Source: Algihabitans albus (GTDB taxonomy: Bacteria > Pseudomonadota > Alphaproteobacteria > Kiloniellales > DSM-21159). From it: 64,000 nt of DNA. Each line of letters begins with the position of its first letter. Positions within the stretch are counted from its first letter, which is position 1. Under the pieces are notes generated by a model. That model did no database searches. It was given only the letters and a program-made list of their open reading frames with translations, and was not told the DNA's origin. Location of the stretch: contig NZ_QXNY01000001.1 in the NCBI RefSeq assembly GCF_003572205.1, positions 248,001 through 312,000 of the forward strand, read 5' to 3'. Shown here one piece after another: positions 44,772-53,875 of the stretch. The translations under genes were made by a program, and so were the position numbers.

Positions 44772-46310
44772 TCATCCGCCCTCGCCGGCCTTGTCGTAGA
44801 CCTGTTTCTTCAGCTTACGCAGTTGCGAGGTCAGAAAAGGGGCAACGAGACAGGCGGCTGCGATCGAGAGAATCGATAGGGTCAACGGCCGTTCCCAAAG
44901 GAACGACCAGCTGTCGTTGTTGATCAGAAGCGCCCGCCGCAGGTTCTCCTCCATCATCCCGCCAAGAATGAAGCCGAGGATCATCGGCGCCATGGGGAAA
45001 TCCAGAAAACGAAGCAGCACGGCGGCGATGGCGAAGATCACCATGAGCTGGATGTCGAAGGTGTTGAAGCTGACGAAGTAGACGCCGATCAGCGAGAAGA
45101 AGAGAATCAACGGCAACAGAAAGCGCGAGGGTACCGCCAGGATCCGCGCGATGTAAGGAATCAGCGGCAGGTTGAGGATCAGCAGCACGATGTTGCCGAT
45201 CCACATGGAGACGATCACCGCCCAGAAGACCGCCGGCTGATCGATATAGAGTCGCGGCCCCGGCTGGATGCCGTAGCTGATCAGGGCGCCCAGCATGATT
45301 GCGGTCGTGCCGGACCCGGGGATGCCGAGCGTGAGCAGAGGCACGAAGGAGCCGGTGGCGGCGGCATTGTTCGCCGTCTCCGGTGCTGCCAGCCCGCGCA
45401 CCGAACCCTTTCCGAACGCCTTGCCCTTCTCGGGCCCCGCCAGGCGCTGCTCGGTGCCGTAGGCCAGGAAGCTCGCGATGGTCGCCCCGGCTCCGGGGAG
45501 AACGCCGACCAGAAACCCGAGGATCGAGGAGCGCCCGATCACCGGCGCCATCTCCTTGACCTCGGCCCGGCTGATCGCCATCGACCCGAGGTTCTGCGAC
45601 GCGTTCTTCTCCTTCAATCGGTCGGCGTCTTGCTTGGGCTTGAGAATCGCCATCAGGGCTTCGGACAGCGCGAAGGTCGCCATCACCAGCAGGAGGAAGG
45701 AGATGCCGTCCACCAGATCGATCATCCCCAGGGTGAAGCGCGGCACACCCTGGGTCTGGTCGGTTCCGACCGTGGAGAGCATCAAGCCCACCACCGTCAT
45801 CAGCAGCGCCTTGATCATGTCGCCCTTACCGGCGAAGGCGGCGACGGCCATCAGTCCCAGGACCATCAGAGCGAAGTAGTCGGTGGAGTGAAAGGAAAGC
45901 GAGACGCTGGCCAGGAAGGGCGCCGCGACCAGCAAAAACAGCGCCGCGATCACCCCGCCGGAAAAGGAGGAATAGGCCGCTATGGCCAGCGCCTTGCCGG
46001 CCATGCCTTTTTTCGCCATGGGATAACCGTCGAAGGAACTGGCGACGGTACTGGCGACCCCCGGCGCGTTGATCAGGATCGAGGAGGTCGAGCCGCCGAA
46101 GATCGCGCCGTAGTAGACGGCGGCCATCAGGATGATGCCGGCGGAGGGGTCGAGGCTGGCGGCGATCGGAATCATCAGGGCGATCGCCGACATGGGACCG
46201 AGGCCGGGCAGCATGCCGATGAAGGTTCCGACCAGACAGCCCATCATGACGAAAGCCAGATTGGTCGGAGTGAGGGCCGTCGAGAGGCCGATCATGATGC
46301 CTTCGATCAT
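44772..46310 (-). CDS. tctA: Tripartite tricarboxylate transporter large permease
   Basis: The large membrane subunit (512 residues, about 12 helices) of a TTT transporter. Family signatures include GMLPGLGPMSAIALMIPIAA and GVLPGAGATIASFLAYGTEQ, the two Pro-Gly-rich repeats, and PGSGTTAIMLGAL. It follows the TctB gene by 2 bases. It moves a carboxylate delivered by TctC using ion gradient energy. Confidence 0.95.
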   Translation of the reverse strand: MIEGIMIGLSTALTPTNLAFVMMGCLVGTFIGMLPGLGPMSAIALMIPIAASLDPSAGIILMAAVYYGAIFGGSTSSILINAPGVASTVASSFDGYPMAKKGMAGKALAIAAYSSFSGGVIAALFLLVAAPFLASVSLSFHSTDYFALMVLGLMAVAAFAGKGDMIKALLMTVVGLMLSTVGTDQTQGVPRFTLGMIDLVDGISFLLLVMATFALSEALMAILKPKQDADRLKEKNASQNLGSMAISRAEVKEMAPVIGRSSILGFLVGVLPGAGATIASFLAYGTEQRLAGPEKGKAFGKGSVRGLAAPETANNAAATGSFVPLLTLGIPGSGTTAIMLGALISYGIQPGPRLYIDQPAVFWAVIVSMWIGNIVLLILNLPLIPYIARILAVPSRFLLPLILFFSLIGVYFVSFNTFDIQLMVIFAIAAVLLRFLDFPMAPMILGFILGGMMEENLRRALLINNDSWSFLWERPLTLSILSIAAACLVAPFLTSQLRKLKKQVYDKAGEGG

Positions 46311-46312
46311 GG

Positions 46313-46774
46313 TCAGGCCCCGCGCAGGAAAGTTGGCAAGGGCTCGATGAAAACATCGAGCCCTTGCGTCATCAGAACCCAGAAGGCGACCACCAAGGGC
46401 ACCGCGACCAGAACGAGGGTCACGGGCTTTCGCTCCCCCAAGAGCGCGAAGCCCAGCATCAGAAACAGCGAGGTGGAGAGCAGGAAGCCGAGCGGCCGAA
46501 TGCTGAAGCCGTAAAGCGACATCAAGGCCAGGAACAAACCGCAGGTGATCCAGTTGTAGCCCGCGAAACGCGGAGTCTCGGGCGACCCCGGAAAGACGAT
46601 CGTCGCGAGCGACAGCCCGATCCCCAGAATCGCCAGGATCTCGGGCATGGTACGGGCGTGAAACGCCGTGTTCTCCTGAAACGGCAACAGCCGGATGTCC
46701 TGGCTCAGAAGGCCATAGGCAATACAGAAAGCGAGCAACAGGAGACCGCCGATGCGGTCCTTGGATAGGCGCAT
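46313..46774 (-). CDS. tctB: Tripartite tricarboxylate transporter small permease
   Basis: The small membrane subunit, 153 residues with four hydrophobic helices (e.g. IGGLLLLAFCIAYGLLS and PLGFLLSTSLFLMLGFALLG). The start at 46774 has GGAG eight bases upstream; an ATG 18 codons earlier adds a polar stretch and is less likely. It lies between the TctC and TctA genes in normal order. Confidence 0.88.
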   Translation of the reverse strand: MRLSKDRIGGLLLLAFCIAYGLLSQDIRLLPFQENTAFHARTMPEILAILGIGLSLATIVFPGSPETPRFAGYNWITCGLFLALMSLYGFSIRPLGFLLSTSLFLMLGFALLGERKPVTLVLVAVPLVVAFWVLMTQGLDVFIEPLPTFLRGA

Positions 46775-46843
46775 GGGTTCGTTCTCCGAGTCGGTGACCT
46801 GTGCCTGGGTCGCCAGGCCACGGGTCACCGAAACGCTAGGCGG

Positions 46844-47815
46844 TTACAGGAAGCCGAGTTCGCGCATCAGGTCGCCGATCTGCTGCTCCTGAGCCTCGAG
46901 GAAAGCGGTGAAGTCCTCGCCGCCGTTGAAGATGTCGACCCAACCGTTGCGATCGCGGACCTCAACCCAGGCCTCGGTCTCGTACATCGCTTCGAAGGCC
47001 TGGCGGTAGGCCGCGGCCTGGTCGTCGGAGATATCCGGGGCGGCGAAGAAACCGCGCCAGTTGACGAACTCGGTCCCGGGCGCGCCGGCCTCGTCACAGG
47101 TCGGCGTCTCGGCAGAGGCGTCGAGGCGCTCCAGGGAGGTCACGCAGAGAATACGAACCTCGCCCTGCCGCGCCAGTTCGATCGCTTCGCTGAAACCGGT
47201 CGAGAGCGCCTGGATCTCGCCGGACAGCAGACCGGCCATAGCCTTGCCGCCGGCGTCATAGGGGATGTATCTCACGGAGGTCGGATCGACGCCGGCCGCC
47301 CGCATGATCAGGGCCGTGACCAGGTGATCCATGCCGCCGGCGACGGATCCGCCGCCAATGGCGACGCTTGAGGGGTCCGCCTCCAGCCCGCTCACCAACT
47401 CCGCGAAACCCTCGATGTCCGAGTCGCTATGCACGACGAGCGTCGCATAGTCGCCGATGGTGCCGGCGACGGGCGTCAGATCGCGAAAGGACTGAGGAAA
47501 GACGCCCTGCAGCGACCGAATCACGATGGGCGTGGAATTCACCATCATGACGCCGGGATCGTTGACCTCGATCAGGTGGGCGATGGCTCTACCGCCCCCA
47601 CCGCCGGACATGTTTTCGTAAGTCGCCGACCCCACCAGCCCGGACTTCGTCAGAGCCTCGCCCGTGCCGCGGGCGGTTCCGTCCCAGCCGCCGCCGGCGC
47701 CGCCGGGAACCAGGAAATGGATTTGCTCGACCACCTGGTCTTGAGCATGAGCCGCGCCGAACGATACCGCCGCGCAGAGCGCAGTGGCGCAAGCTGCTTT
47801 TTTAAAGACTGTCAC
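46844..47815 (-). CDS. tctC: Tripartite tricarboxylate transporter binding protein
   Basis: A periplasmic binding protein of the Bug/TctC family, 323 residues from a GTG at 47815, chosen because GGGAGG precedes it and it gives a signal peptide MTVFKKAACATALCAAVSFG ending AHAQ. Features are IHFLVPGGAGGGWDGTARG, the TctC glycine-rich first strand, and the GGGSVAGGMDHLV ligand-loop region. It is somewhat divergent from the standard Bug proteins. Ligand probably a di- or tricarboxylate. Confidence 0.9.
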   Translation of the reverse strand: MTVFKKAACATALCAAVSFGAAHAQDQVVEQIHFLVPGGAGGGWDGTARGTGEALTKSGLVGSATYENMSGGGGGRAIAHLIEVNDPGVMMVNSTPIVIRSLQGVFPQSFRDLTPVAGTIGDYATLVVHSDSDIEGFAELVSGLEADPSSVAIGGGSVAGGMDHLVTALIMRAAGVDPTSVRYIPYDAGGKAMAGLLSGEIQALSTGFSEAIELARQGEVRILCVTSLERLDASAETPTCDEAGAPGTEFVNWRGFFAAPDISDDQAAAYRQAFEAMYETEAWVEVRDRNGWVDIFNGGEDFTAFLEAQEQQIGDLMRELGFL

Positions 47816-48079
47816 CCCATCCTCCCTAGGAATTGGTCGTTGGCCGGAACTCTGCCCGACTTGTCGAGTGTCTACCACCAGAAGGTGATTTCCAGGCCGT
47901 AAGAAGGCCACCGAGCGGCGCGGCGCGCAAGCCCTAGCTCCGGTTTTCCGTGAGGTAAAAAGGGGGTCGCCGCCGTCGCAAGCATTTCCCGGCCCGATCA
48001 TCCACCGCCGCGACCCGGATCGGGCCGGCGGACAAAACCTTGGCTGCGGCGGAGCGGGACATAGCTTTTGCCTGAAAAG

Positions 48080-48724
48080 ATGACGAGTAACCCGATGCGC
48101 GCTTCCGAAACCCAACCGGAGATCCGCCCCGACCTCGATCGCATCGCGGATTCGGCTAGCTTCCGCGACTGGTACTGGCTGAAGTCCGAGCTGATCATCT
48201 TCTGCAGGAACCACGGTTTGCGCTGCGCCGGGTCGAAGGCGGAGATCGCCGAGCGCATCGTCCACCACCTGGACACGGGGGAACGGGACATACCGCAAAC
48301 ACCTGGTCATGACAGGCAACCGGGGCGGCGCGCTTCCCGCATCAACTGGGCCCACCTTGAGATCACGCCCGAAACCGTGATCACCGACAGCTACACGAAC
48401 GGCCCGAACGTACGCGCCTTTTTCCGAGCGCAGATCGGGGCGCGCTTCCGCTTCAACATCGCTTTCATGAACTGGATGCGAGACAACTGCGGGAGAACGA
48501 TGGCCGACGCGGTGGAGGCTTGGCTCCGGATCGAGCGGCGCCGCAGGCAGGGCGAAAAGACCGCTATCCCCGCAAGCAACCAGTACAATCGCTATCTGCG
48601 CGATTTCTTCGATGCCAATCCGAGCCGCAGTATGACGGAAGCGCGGATCTGCTGGCTAGCCAAGCGAAAACGCCGCGGGCCGGCCCGCTACGAGGCGACG
48701 GACCTCGATGCACTGTCCGAGTGA
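48080..48724 (+). CDS. SAP domain / DUF6434 protein
   Basis: A 214-residue protein. Residues about 20-67 (ELIIFCRNHGLRCAGSKAEI followed by AERIVHHL) fit a SAP nucleic-acid-binding helix-turn-helix. The C-terminal half resembles DUF6434: TNGPNVRAFFRAQIGARFRF, NQYNRYLRDFFDANP and ARICWLAKRK. It is basic overall, suiting nucleic-acid binding. The ATG at 48080 is preferred to a TTG at 48068. It is a lone plus-strand gene; function unknown, and no partner gene is obvious. Confidence 0.72.
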   Translation: MTSNPMRASETQPEIRPDLDRIADSASFRDWYWLKSELIIFCRNHGLRCAGSKAEIAERIVHHLDTGERDIPQTPGHDRQPGRRASRINWAHLEITPETVITDSYTNGPNVRAFFRAQIGARFRFNIAFMNWMRDNCGRTMADAVEAWLRIERRRRQGEKTAIPASNQYNRYLRDFFDANPSRSMTEARICWLAKRKRRGPARYEATDLDALSE

Positions 48725-48811
48725 CGGGAACGCGTACCAGGCATCCCGAAGGACGCTTGGGCGGCTTTTTAACGCACAACCGGAGAGGACTCGCGGCGGC
48801 GGATATCGAGG

Positions 48812-49261
48812 TCAGATATCGAGCCGGATCAAGCGTTCGCCATTGCGGTCGTAGAGGTAACCATGGACCCGCGCGTCGTCCGGCATGTCCGGGTGACTGC
48901 GGATGCGGAGGATATCCGCGGCGACCGCGGCGGTCGGGTCCGATAGCGTAAGCCAATCGGCTTCCTGCCCCTTTGCAAAACCAGAAGTGTCGTTCTGCTC
49001 GACGTTCAGGCTCTCGGCCAGGAAGGCATGCATGACCTCGTCCACGGCCTCCTCGCGAGAATCCGCTTGGCGCACCACGAACAGATCGCGGGTTCCCAGC
49101 TGCTTGTGCGAGGTGACGAGCGACTGGATCGTATCGTCGTTGGCGTGAGTCCGGACGCTGTCGATCATTTGCGGGTCGCCTTCGGCCAAGCCTACGAACT
49201 TCGGCAGTTCGAGCGGCGTTTCACAGTCGATTAAAATCGCGAAACGGCGGATCGGCAGCAC
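48812..49261 (-). CDS. Degenerate beta-carbonic anhydrase-like protein
   Basis: A 149-residue protein whose core (AEGDPQ, HANDDTIQSLVTSHKQLGTR, LFVVRQADS) follows the beta-carbonic anhydrase pattern, but the catalytic residues are changed. Cys13 (IDCETP) remains at the first zinc ligand, while the Asp-Arg dyad after it is lost. The usual HxxC zinc pair (HHTDC) reads RQADS. It starts with GTG and lacks the family's N-terminal arm. It is probably not a carbonic anhydrase; a non-catalytic role is inference. It lies 124 bases behind an RND pump gene on the same strand. Confidence 0.6.
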   Translation of the reverse strand: MLPIRRFAILIDCETPLELPKFVGLAEGDPQMIDSVRTHANDDTIQSLVTSHKQLGTRDLFVVRQADSREEAVDEVMHAFLAESLNVEQNDTSGFAKGQEADWLTLSDPTAAVAADILRIRSHPDMPDDARVHGYLYDRNGERLIRLDI

Positions 49262-49385
49262 AACCGGTGTTACCCTTTATCCGAGACCGTATTCACAGTT
49301 TCGCGAGCAAACAGGCCCGCGTCTGTGATGGAGTTCACAGTTGGGGTTCTTCCATCTTTGGACGAAGGCTTCGCCATGGACACGC

Positions 49386-52300
49386 CTAAACCTCTATTCC
49401 TGGTGCCAAGCTGGACCCAGCCTCGGGCCGAGATCCGGTCCGAAGCTGCGGCGGCGAGGCGCGCTTCGCCGGTTTGATCCTGAATGCCAAGGTATAGAGG
49501 ATCGGCAATACGATCAGAGTCAGCACGGTGCCAAAGATAAGGCCGCTCATGATCGACACGGCCATGGCCTTGAAGAAAGTGTCGAACAGCAGCGGAATCA
49601 GACCCAGGGCCGTCGTCATCGCCCCGATCACGATGGACACCAGGCGGCCGACGGCGCCCTGGACAACGGCCTCGAAAGGCTCCAGACCCTCGCGGATGCC
49701 GCTTTCGATCTGATCGACCAGGACGATGCCGTTCTTGATCAGCATGCCCTGCAGGCTCAAGACACCCAGCAGCGCCATGAAACCGAAAGGCTGGTCGGTC
49801 GCCAGCAGTCCGGCGGTCACGCCGACGATGCAGAGCGGGACCGTCATGTAGATGATGATCGGCTGGCGCAGCCCGTTGAAAAGGGCCACCAGGACGATCA
49901 GCGAGATGATCATGCCGATGGGGACCATGGCGTTGACGTTGGTCTGGCCGTCCACCGAGGCCTCGTATTCGCCGCCCCATTCGAACTTGTAGCCCTGAGG
50001 CAGGGGAACGGCCTCGATTGCGGGCTGAACGCGGGACTGCAGTTCGTAGGCTTCCATGCCCTGAGGATCCGACTGCACCGTGACGGTCCGCTGGCGGTCC
50101 CGCCGCCAGATCAGCGGCTGTTCCCAGACCTGTTCGATACCGGAGATGACCTGACCGAGCGGTACGCCGTCGCCGCCGCCGCCGGGATAGACCAGCACCT
50201 GCTCGAGCTGTCCGACGTCGTGACGTTCGTCGGCGGGAACGCGCCAGACGATCGGCAGCAGATCGTCGCCCTCCCGGTAGGTGCCGACCTTCGCACCGTC
50301 TGTGACACGAGAGAGGGCTGCGGCCACGTCTTCGCGGGTGACGCCGACGCGACGCGCTCTCGCCTGGTCGAAGGCAGGCTGGACCGAGCGCGTCATCTGG
50401 CGCCAATCGTTGCGGACGTACTTCGCGCCCGGCTCCTGAGCCAGAATCGTCATGGCCTGCGCGGCCAGACCTTTCAGAACCTCCGGGTCCGGTCCGCTGA
50501 AGCGCGCCTCGATCTTGAAGGTCTCGAGAGTGGCCAGCGGGAAGACACGCAGGCGCGGCTCGGCCTGCGGGAAGGTTTCGACCAGATAACGGTCGGTGGC
50601 GGCGATAAACCCTGGAATCTGCTCTTTGGTCTCCAACTCGACGATGATCTGGCCGTAGCTCTGGAAGGGAATCTCCGGATTGAGCGCGAGCTGGAAGCGC
50701 GGTGGCCCGGCACCAACGAAGGTGGAGACGCTGACGACCGGGTCCAGCTGCAGAAGATGCCCCTCGATTTCGCGCAGATCCTCGGACACGTCGTCGATGC
50801 GCGCGCCCTCCGGCAGCCAGTAGTCGAGCATGACAGCCGAACGGTCCGCGCTCGGGAAGAAATTCTGACTGACGAACCCGAAACCGTAGCCGGCCAGGGC
50901 GACCAGCCCCACCATCAGACTCAGGACCAGGAAGCGTCGCCCCAGGGAAACGTGAAGGATACGCCGGTAGAGCGAGAAGAGCCGCCCGGAAAAGGGATCG
51001 CTCGTCTCCTCCGTGGGTTGCTTGAGCAGCATGTGACAGAGCACGGGCGTCACCGTGACGGCGAAGAGCCAGCTGATCGACAGCGAGATGGCCATCACCA
51101 GGAATAGAGTGGCGCAGTACTCCCCCGTATCGTCCGGCGACAGGAAGATCGGCAGAAAGGCCACAATGGCTACCACCGTCGCCCCCAGCAGGGGCCAACC
51201 GAGATCGCGGACCGCCCGCGCCGCAGCGTCGATGCGGCTGGCGCCGCGTTTCATGCGGATCAGCATGTAATCGGTGATGACGATGGCGTTGTCGACCAGG
51301 ATGCCCAGCGCGACGATCATCGCACCCACCGACATGCGCTGCAGATCGATCCCGACGATACGCATGACGATCAGGGTCGCCAGGATGGTGAGAACGAGAC
51401 CGAAGCCGACGATGAGACCGCCGCGCAGCCCCATCAGCAGCGAGACGACGGCCAGGACGATGGCGGCGGCGGCGGTCAGGTTGGTGACGAAAGACTGAAC
51501 CGCGGCATCGACGATCTGGGGCTGGTCGTTGACCACACCGATCTCCAGACCGACCGGCCGTTCGGCCTCAAGCTGGCCCAACCGCGCACGCACCGCCTCG
51601 CCCATGCGCACGATATTGGCACCGGGCACCGGCGACAGCCCGATCGCCATGGCATCGTAGCCGTTGAAGCGCATGATCTGCTCCAGCGGATCTGCGAAGG
51701 TACGCCGAACGTCGGCGATGTCGCGCAGGAGAATCAGACGGTCGCCCGCCGCCCGCCCGACCACGAGGCTCTCGATATCCGCGACCGCGTCGAAGGTGCC
51801 GGTCGTCTCCACCCGAAATCGCTCCGGCCCCGACTGAACGAAACCGGAAGCGGCGATCTCGTTCTGAGTCGAGAGCGCGGCCAAAACATCGTCGCTGGTC
51901 AAGCCGAGCGTGCGGAGACGGGCGGAAGAGACGGTGATCTCCACCGTCTCCTGACGATCGCCCCAGAAGACGGCGCGCGACACGCCCTCGACGAGAAGCA
52001 ATTCGCGCTGAAGTTCTTCGACATACTCCGCCAGTTCGACGAAGGGCATCCCGTCGGCATAGATCGCGAGTACCACGCCATAGACATCGCCGTAGTCGTC
52101 ATTGACCAGCGAGGGCAGCGCACCGCTCGGCAGCTCCGCCTGGACGTCGTCGATCTGACGCCGGAGCATGTCCCAGATCTGCGGTAATTCGTCCTGGCGG
52201 TAGCGGGTATCGATGTCGACGAAGACGACCGACGCTCCGGCGCGGGACAAGGAGCGGACGTGATCGAGTTCGGGAATTTCCTGGACGGCGCGTTCGATAC

Positions 52301-52529
52301 GTTCGGTGACCTGGCGCTCGACCTCCATCGGCGAGGCGCCGGGCCAGGCCGTGAAGACCGTCGCGGTCTTGATACTGAACTCGGGATCCTCGAGCCAACC
52401 GAGGTTGAAGTAGGATTGCGCGCCCAGCACGGCGATCAGCGCGACCATGAAGAGCGTGAAGGTCCGGTTGCGGATCGCGAAGACGGCGGGATTGGCGGGA
52501 TTCATGGGCCCCGTCTCGGACCGGCTCAT
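49386..52529 (-). CDS. RND efflux transporter permease (AcrB/MexB superfamily)
   Basis: A full-length 1047-residue proton-driven RND exporter. Two repeats each have one helix, a large periplasmic domain and a helix bundle. GILVDNAIVITDYMLIRMKR shows the helix-4 Asp region. The first periplasmic block (WPGASPMEVERQVTERIERA) is typical. The length is close to AcrB. It overlaps the adaptor gene stop by four bases. No outer-membrane TolC gene is visible nearby. Substrate unknown; drug or solvent efflux is likely. Confidence 0.95.
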   Translation of the reverse strand: MSRSETGPMNPANPAVFAIRNRTFTLFMVALIAVLGAQSYFNLGWLEDPEFSIKTATVFTAWPGASPMEVERQVTERIERAVQEIPELDHVRSLSRAGASVVFVDIDTRYRQDELPQIWDMLRRQIDDVQAELPSGALPSLVNDDYGDVYGVVLAIYADGMPFVELAEYVEELQRELLLVEGVSRAVFWGDRQETVEITVSSARLRTLGLTSDDVLAALSTQNEIAASGFVQSGPERFRVETTGTFDAVADIESLVVGRAAGDRLILLRDIADVRRTFADPLEQIMRFNGYDAMAIGLSPVPGANIVRMGEAVRARLGQLEAERPVGLEIGVVNDQPQIVDAAVQSFVTNLTAAAAIVLAVVSLLMGLRGGLIVGFGLVLTILATLIVMRIVGIDLQRMSVGAMIVALGILVDNAIVITDYMLIRMKRGASRIDAAARAVRDLGWPLLGATVVAIVAFLPIFLSPDDTGEYCATLFLVMAISLSISWLFAVTVTPVLCHMLLKQPTEETSDPFSGRLFSLYRRILHVSLGRRFLVLSLMVGLVALAGYGFGFVSQNFFPSADRSAVMLDYWLPEGARIDDVSEDLREIEGHLLQLDPVVSVSTFVGAGPPRFQLALNPEIPFQSYGQIIVELETKEQIPGFIAATDRYLVETFPQAEPRLRVFPLATLETFKIEARFSGPDPEVLKGLAAQAMTILAQEPGAKYVRNDWRQMTRSVQPAFDQARARRVGVTREDVAAALSRVTDGAKVGTYREGDDLLPIVWRVPADERHDVGQLEQVLVYPGGGGDGVPLGQVISGIEQVWEQPLIWRRDRQRTVTVQSDPQGMEAYELQSRVQPAIEAVPLPQGYKFEWGGEYEASVDGQTNVNAMVPIGMIISLIVLVALFNGLRQPIIIYMTVPLCIVGVTAGLLATDQPFGFMALLGVLSLQGMLIKNGIVLVDQIESGIREGLEPFEAVVQGAVGRLVSIVIGAMTTALGLIPLLFDTFFKAMAVSIMSGLIFGTVLTLIVLPILYTLAFRIKPAKRASPPQLRTGSRPEAGSSLAPGIEV

Positions 52530-53806
52530 GGTCGCGCCGCCCCGCGCGCGGCGATGTGACCTCCCTCGACGTCTCCTTGCGAGCCTCCGTCCGGATCGCC
52601 TGCCGTCCCCAGCGGCCGAACGGCCTGCCCTTCGCGCAGAAAATCCACGCCGTAGGCCACGATGCGCTCGCCGTTCGCCAGGCCCGCCACGATGCGTACC
52701 TGGTCTCCCTCAACGGCCGCAACGGAGACCGGACGCGCAGCGACCCTCGCGGGAGAACCCTCGACCACCCAGACCCGATCGCCGCCCTCCGCACCAGGGA
52801 AGATGGCGCTGCTGGGCAGCGCGATCTCTCCCGACCGGCGGAAGGCCGCGTCCAGAAACATAAGATGAGCCGTCCCTGAGAGACCGGCCAAGGGCGGGAC
52901 GCTCTCGACCCCCGACAGGCGCAGGGTCGTCCGGTAGGTTCCGGTCTCGGCCGCCTGCTCCGAGGCCATCTCCCGGATCGTGGCGCGGTAGCTCTCTCCC
53001 GGCGTATCCGACAGCTCGACCTCGATGCCCTGCAGGTGCCGGAGCCTTGCGACCATGCGTTCCGGCAGATCCACGACGAAGTCGACGCCCGAGACGTCAT
53101 GGAAGGTGATCGCCGTCTGTCGCGCCGAGAGGTAGTCGTGCTGTTCGACATGCAGCCGGGCGACGCGGCCGTCGAAAGGCGCGATCAGGCGCGTATCGTC
53201 GAGCGCCGCCTGTGCCGTCGCCAGTTGTTGGGTCAGTGAAGCCGTCTCGGCCGCCGTGCGGTCCCGCTCCGCAATGGCTTCGTCCAGGTTGGCGCGCGAC
53301 GTGTGACCGCGCTCCACAAGCTGTGCCTGACGCCGGTGCTGCAGCACGGCGAGCCGCCGCGCGGCCTGCGCGGCCTTCAGGCGCGCCTCCAACTCGGCGA
53401 CGGCCAGCGCGAAGTCGCGGGGATCGATCTCGGCCAGCAGGCTCCCGGCGACGGCCAGGTCGCCCTCTTCCACCGGCAGATCGATCAGCGGCCCACCGAC
53501 GCGGAAAGCCAAACGGGAGGCGCGGGCCGGATGCAGGGTGCCGGGCAGGGCCCGCACCTGGATCGGCCGCTGGGCCGTCACCTCGATCACCGCGGCGGGA
53601 CGAACGATCTCGGCGTGCGGGCCGAGCGTATCGAGCTGCGCCGCATCCTCCGTCTTCACGGCCGTCCGCGCCGCATCGGTCTCACGATCCGGGTCTTTGG
53701 CGGCGAGCGCGTAGGCCCCGTAGACGACGGCGGACCCCAGTAGGACGACCAGGCCGGCGACCATAAGCCTTTGCTTCGTCCAAGATCTCCGACCAACATG
53801 AGCCAT
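52526..53806 (-). CDS. RND efflux periplasmic adaptor (membrane fusion protein)
   Basis: A 426-residue adaptor linking the RND pump to an outer-membrane channel. It has an N-terminal membrane anchor (QRLMVAGLVVLLGSAVVYGA), a lipoyl/hairpin region with a coiled coil at about 105-180, and a beta-barrel domain. The ATG at 53806 has GGAGG five bases upstream; a GTG three bases earlier is less well placed. The TetR operator lies directly upstream. Confidence 0.93.
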   Translation of the reverse strand: MAHVGRRSWTKQRLMVAGLVVLLGSAVVYGAYALAAKDPDRETDAARTAVKTEDAAQLDTLGPHAEIVRPAAVIEVTAQRPIQVRALPGTLHPARASRLAFRVGGPLIDLPVEEGDLAVAGSLLAEIDPRDFALAVAELEARLKAAQAARRLAVLQHRRQAQLVERGHTSRANLDEAIAERDRTAAETASLTQQLATAQAALDDTRLIAPFDGRVARLHVEQHDYLSARQTAITFHDVSGVDFVVDLPERMVARLRHLQGIEVELSDTPGESYRATIREMASEQAAETGTYRTTLRLSGVESVPPLAGLSGTAHLMFLDAAFRRSGEIALPSSAIFPGAEGGDRVWVVEGSPARVAARPVSVAAVEGDQVRIVAGLANGERIVAYGVDFLREGQAVRPLGTAGDPDGGSQGDVEGGHIAARGAARP

Positions 53807-53819
53807 CACCGCCTCCGAT

Positions 53820-53842
53820 GTAAACAGAACAGTCTTGTTTAC
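53820..53842. promoter_or_regulatory. TetR-type operator between efflux operon and its regulator
   Basis: GTAAACA and TGTTTAC form a perfect 7-bp inverted repeat around a 9-base centre. It is 14 bases upstream of the adaptor start and 34 upstream of the TetR start, in the divergent promoter. The arrangement is the standard one for autoregulated TetR/AcrR control. The gap is AT-rich compared with flanking coding sequence. Confidence 0.75.
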
Positions 53843-53875
53843 CTACGTTGCCGAGCCATATACGGATCAGAAGTG

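Noticed and set aside
49341-51107. 588-codon plus-strand frame over the RND pump gene
   Set aside because: Antisense shadow of a clearly recognised RND permease.
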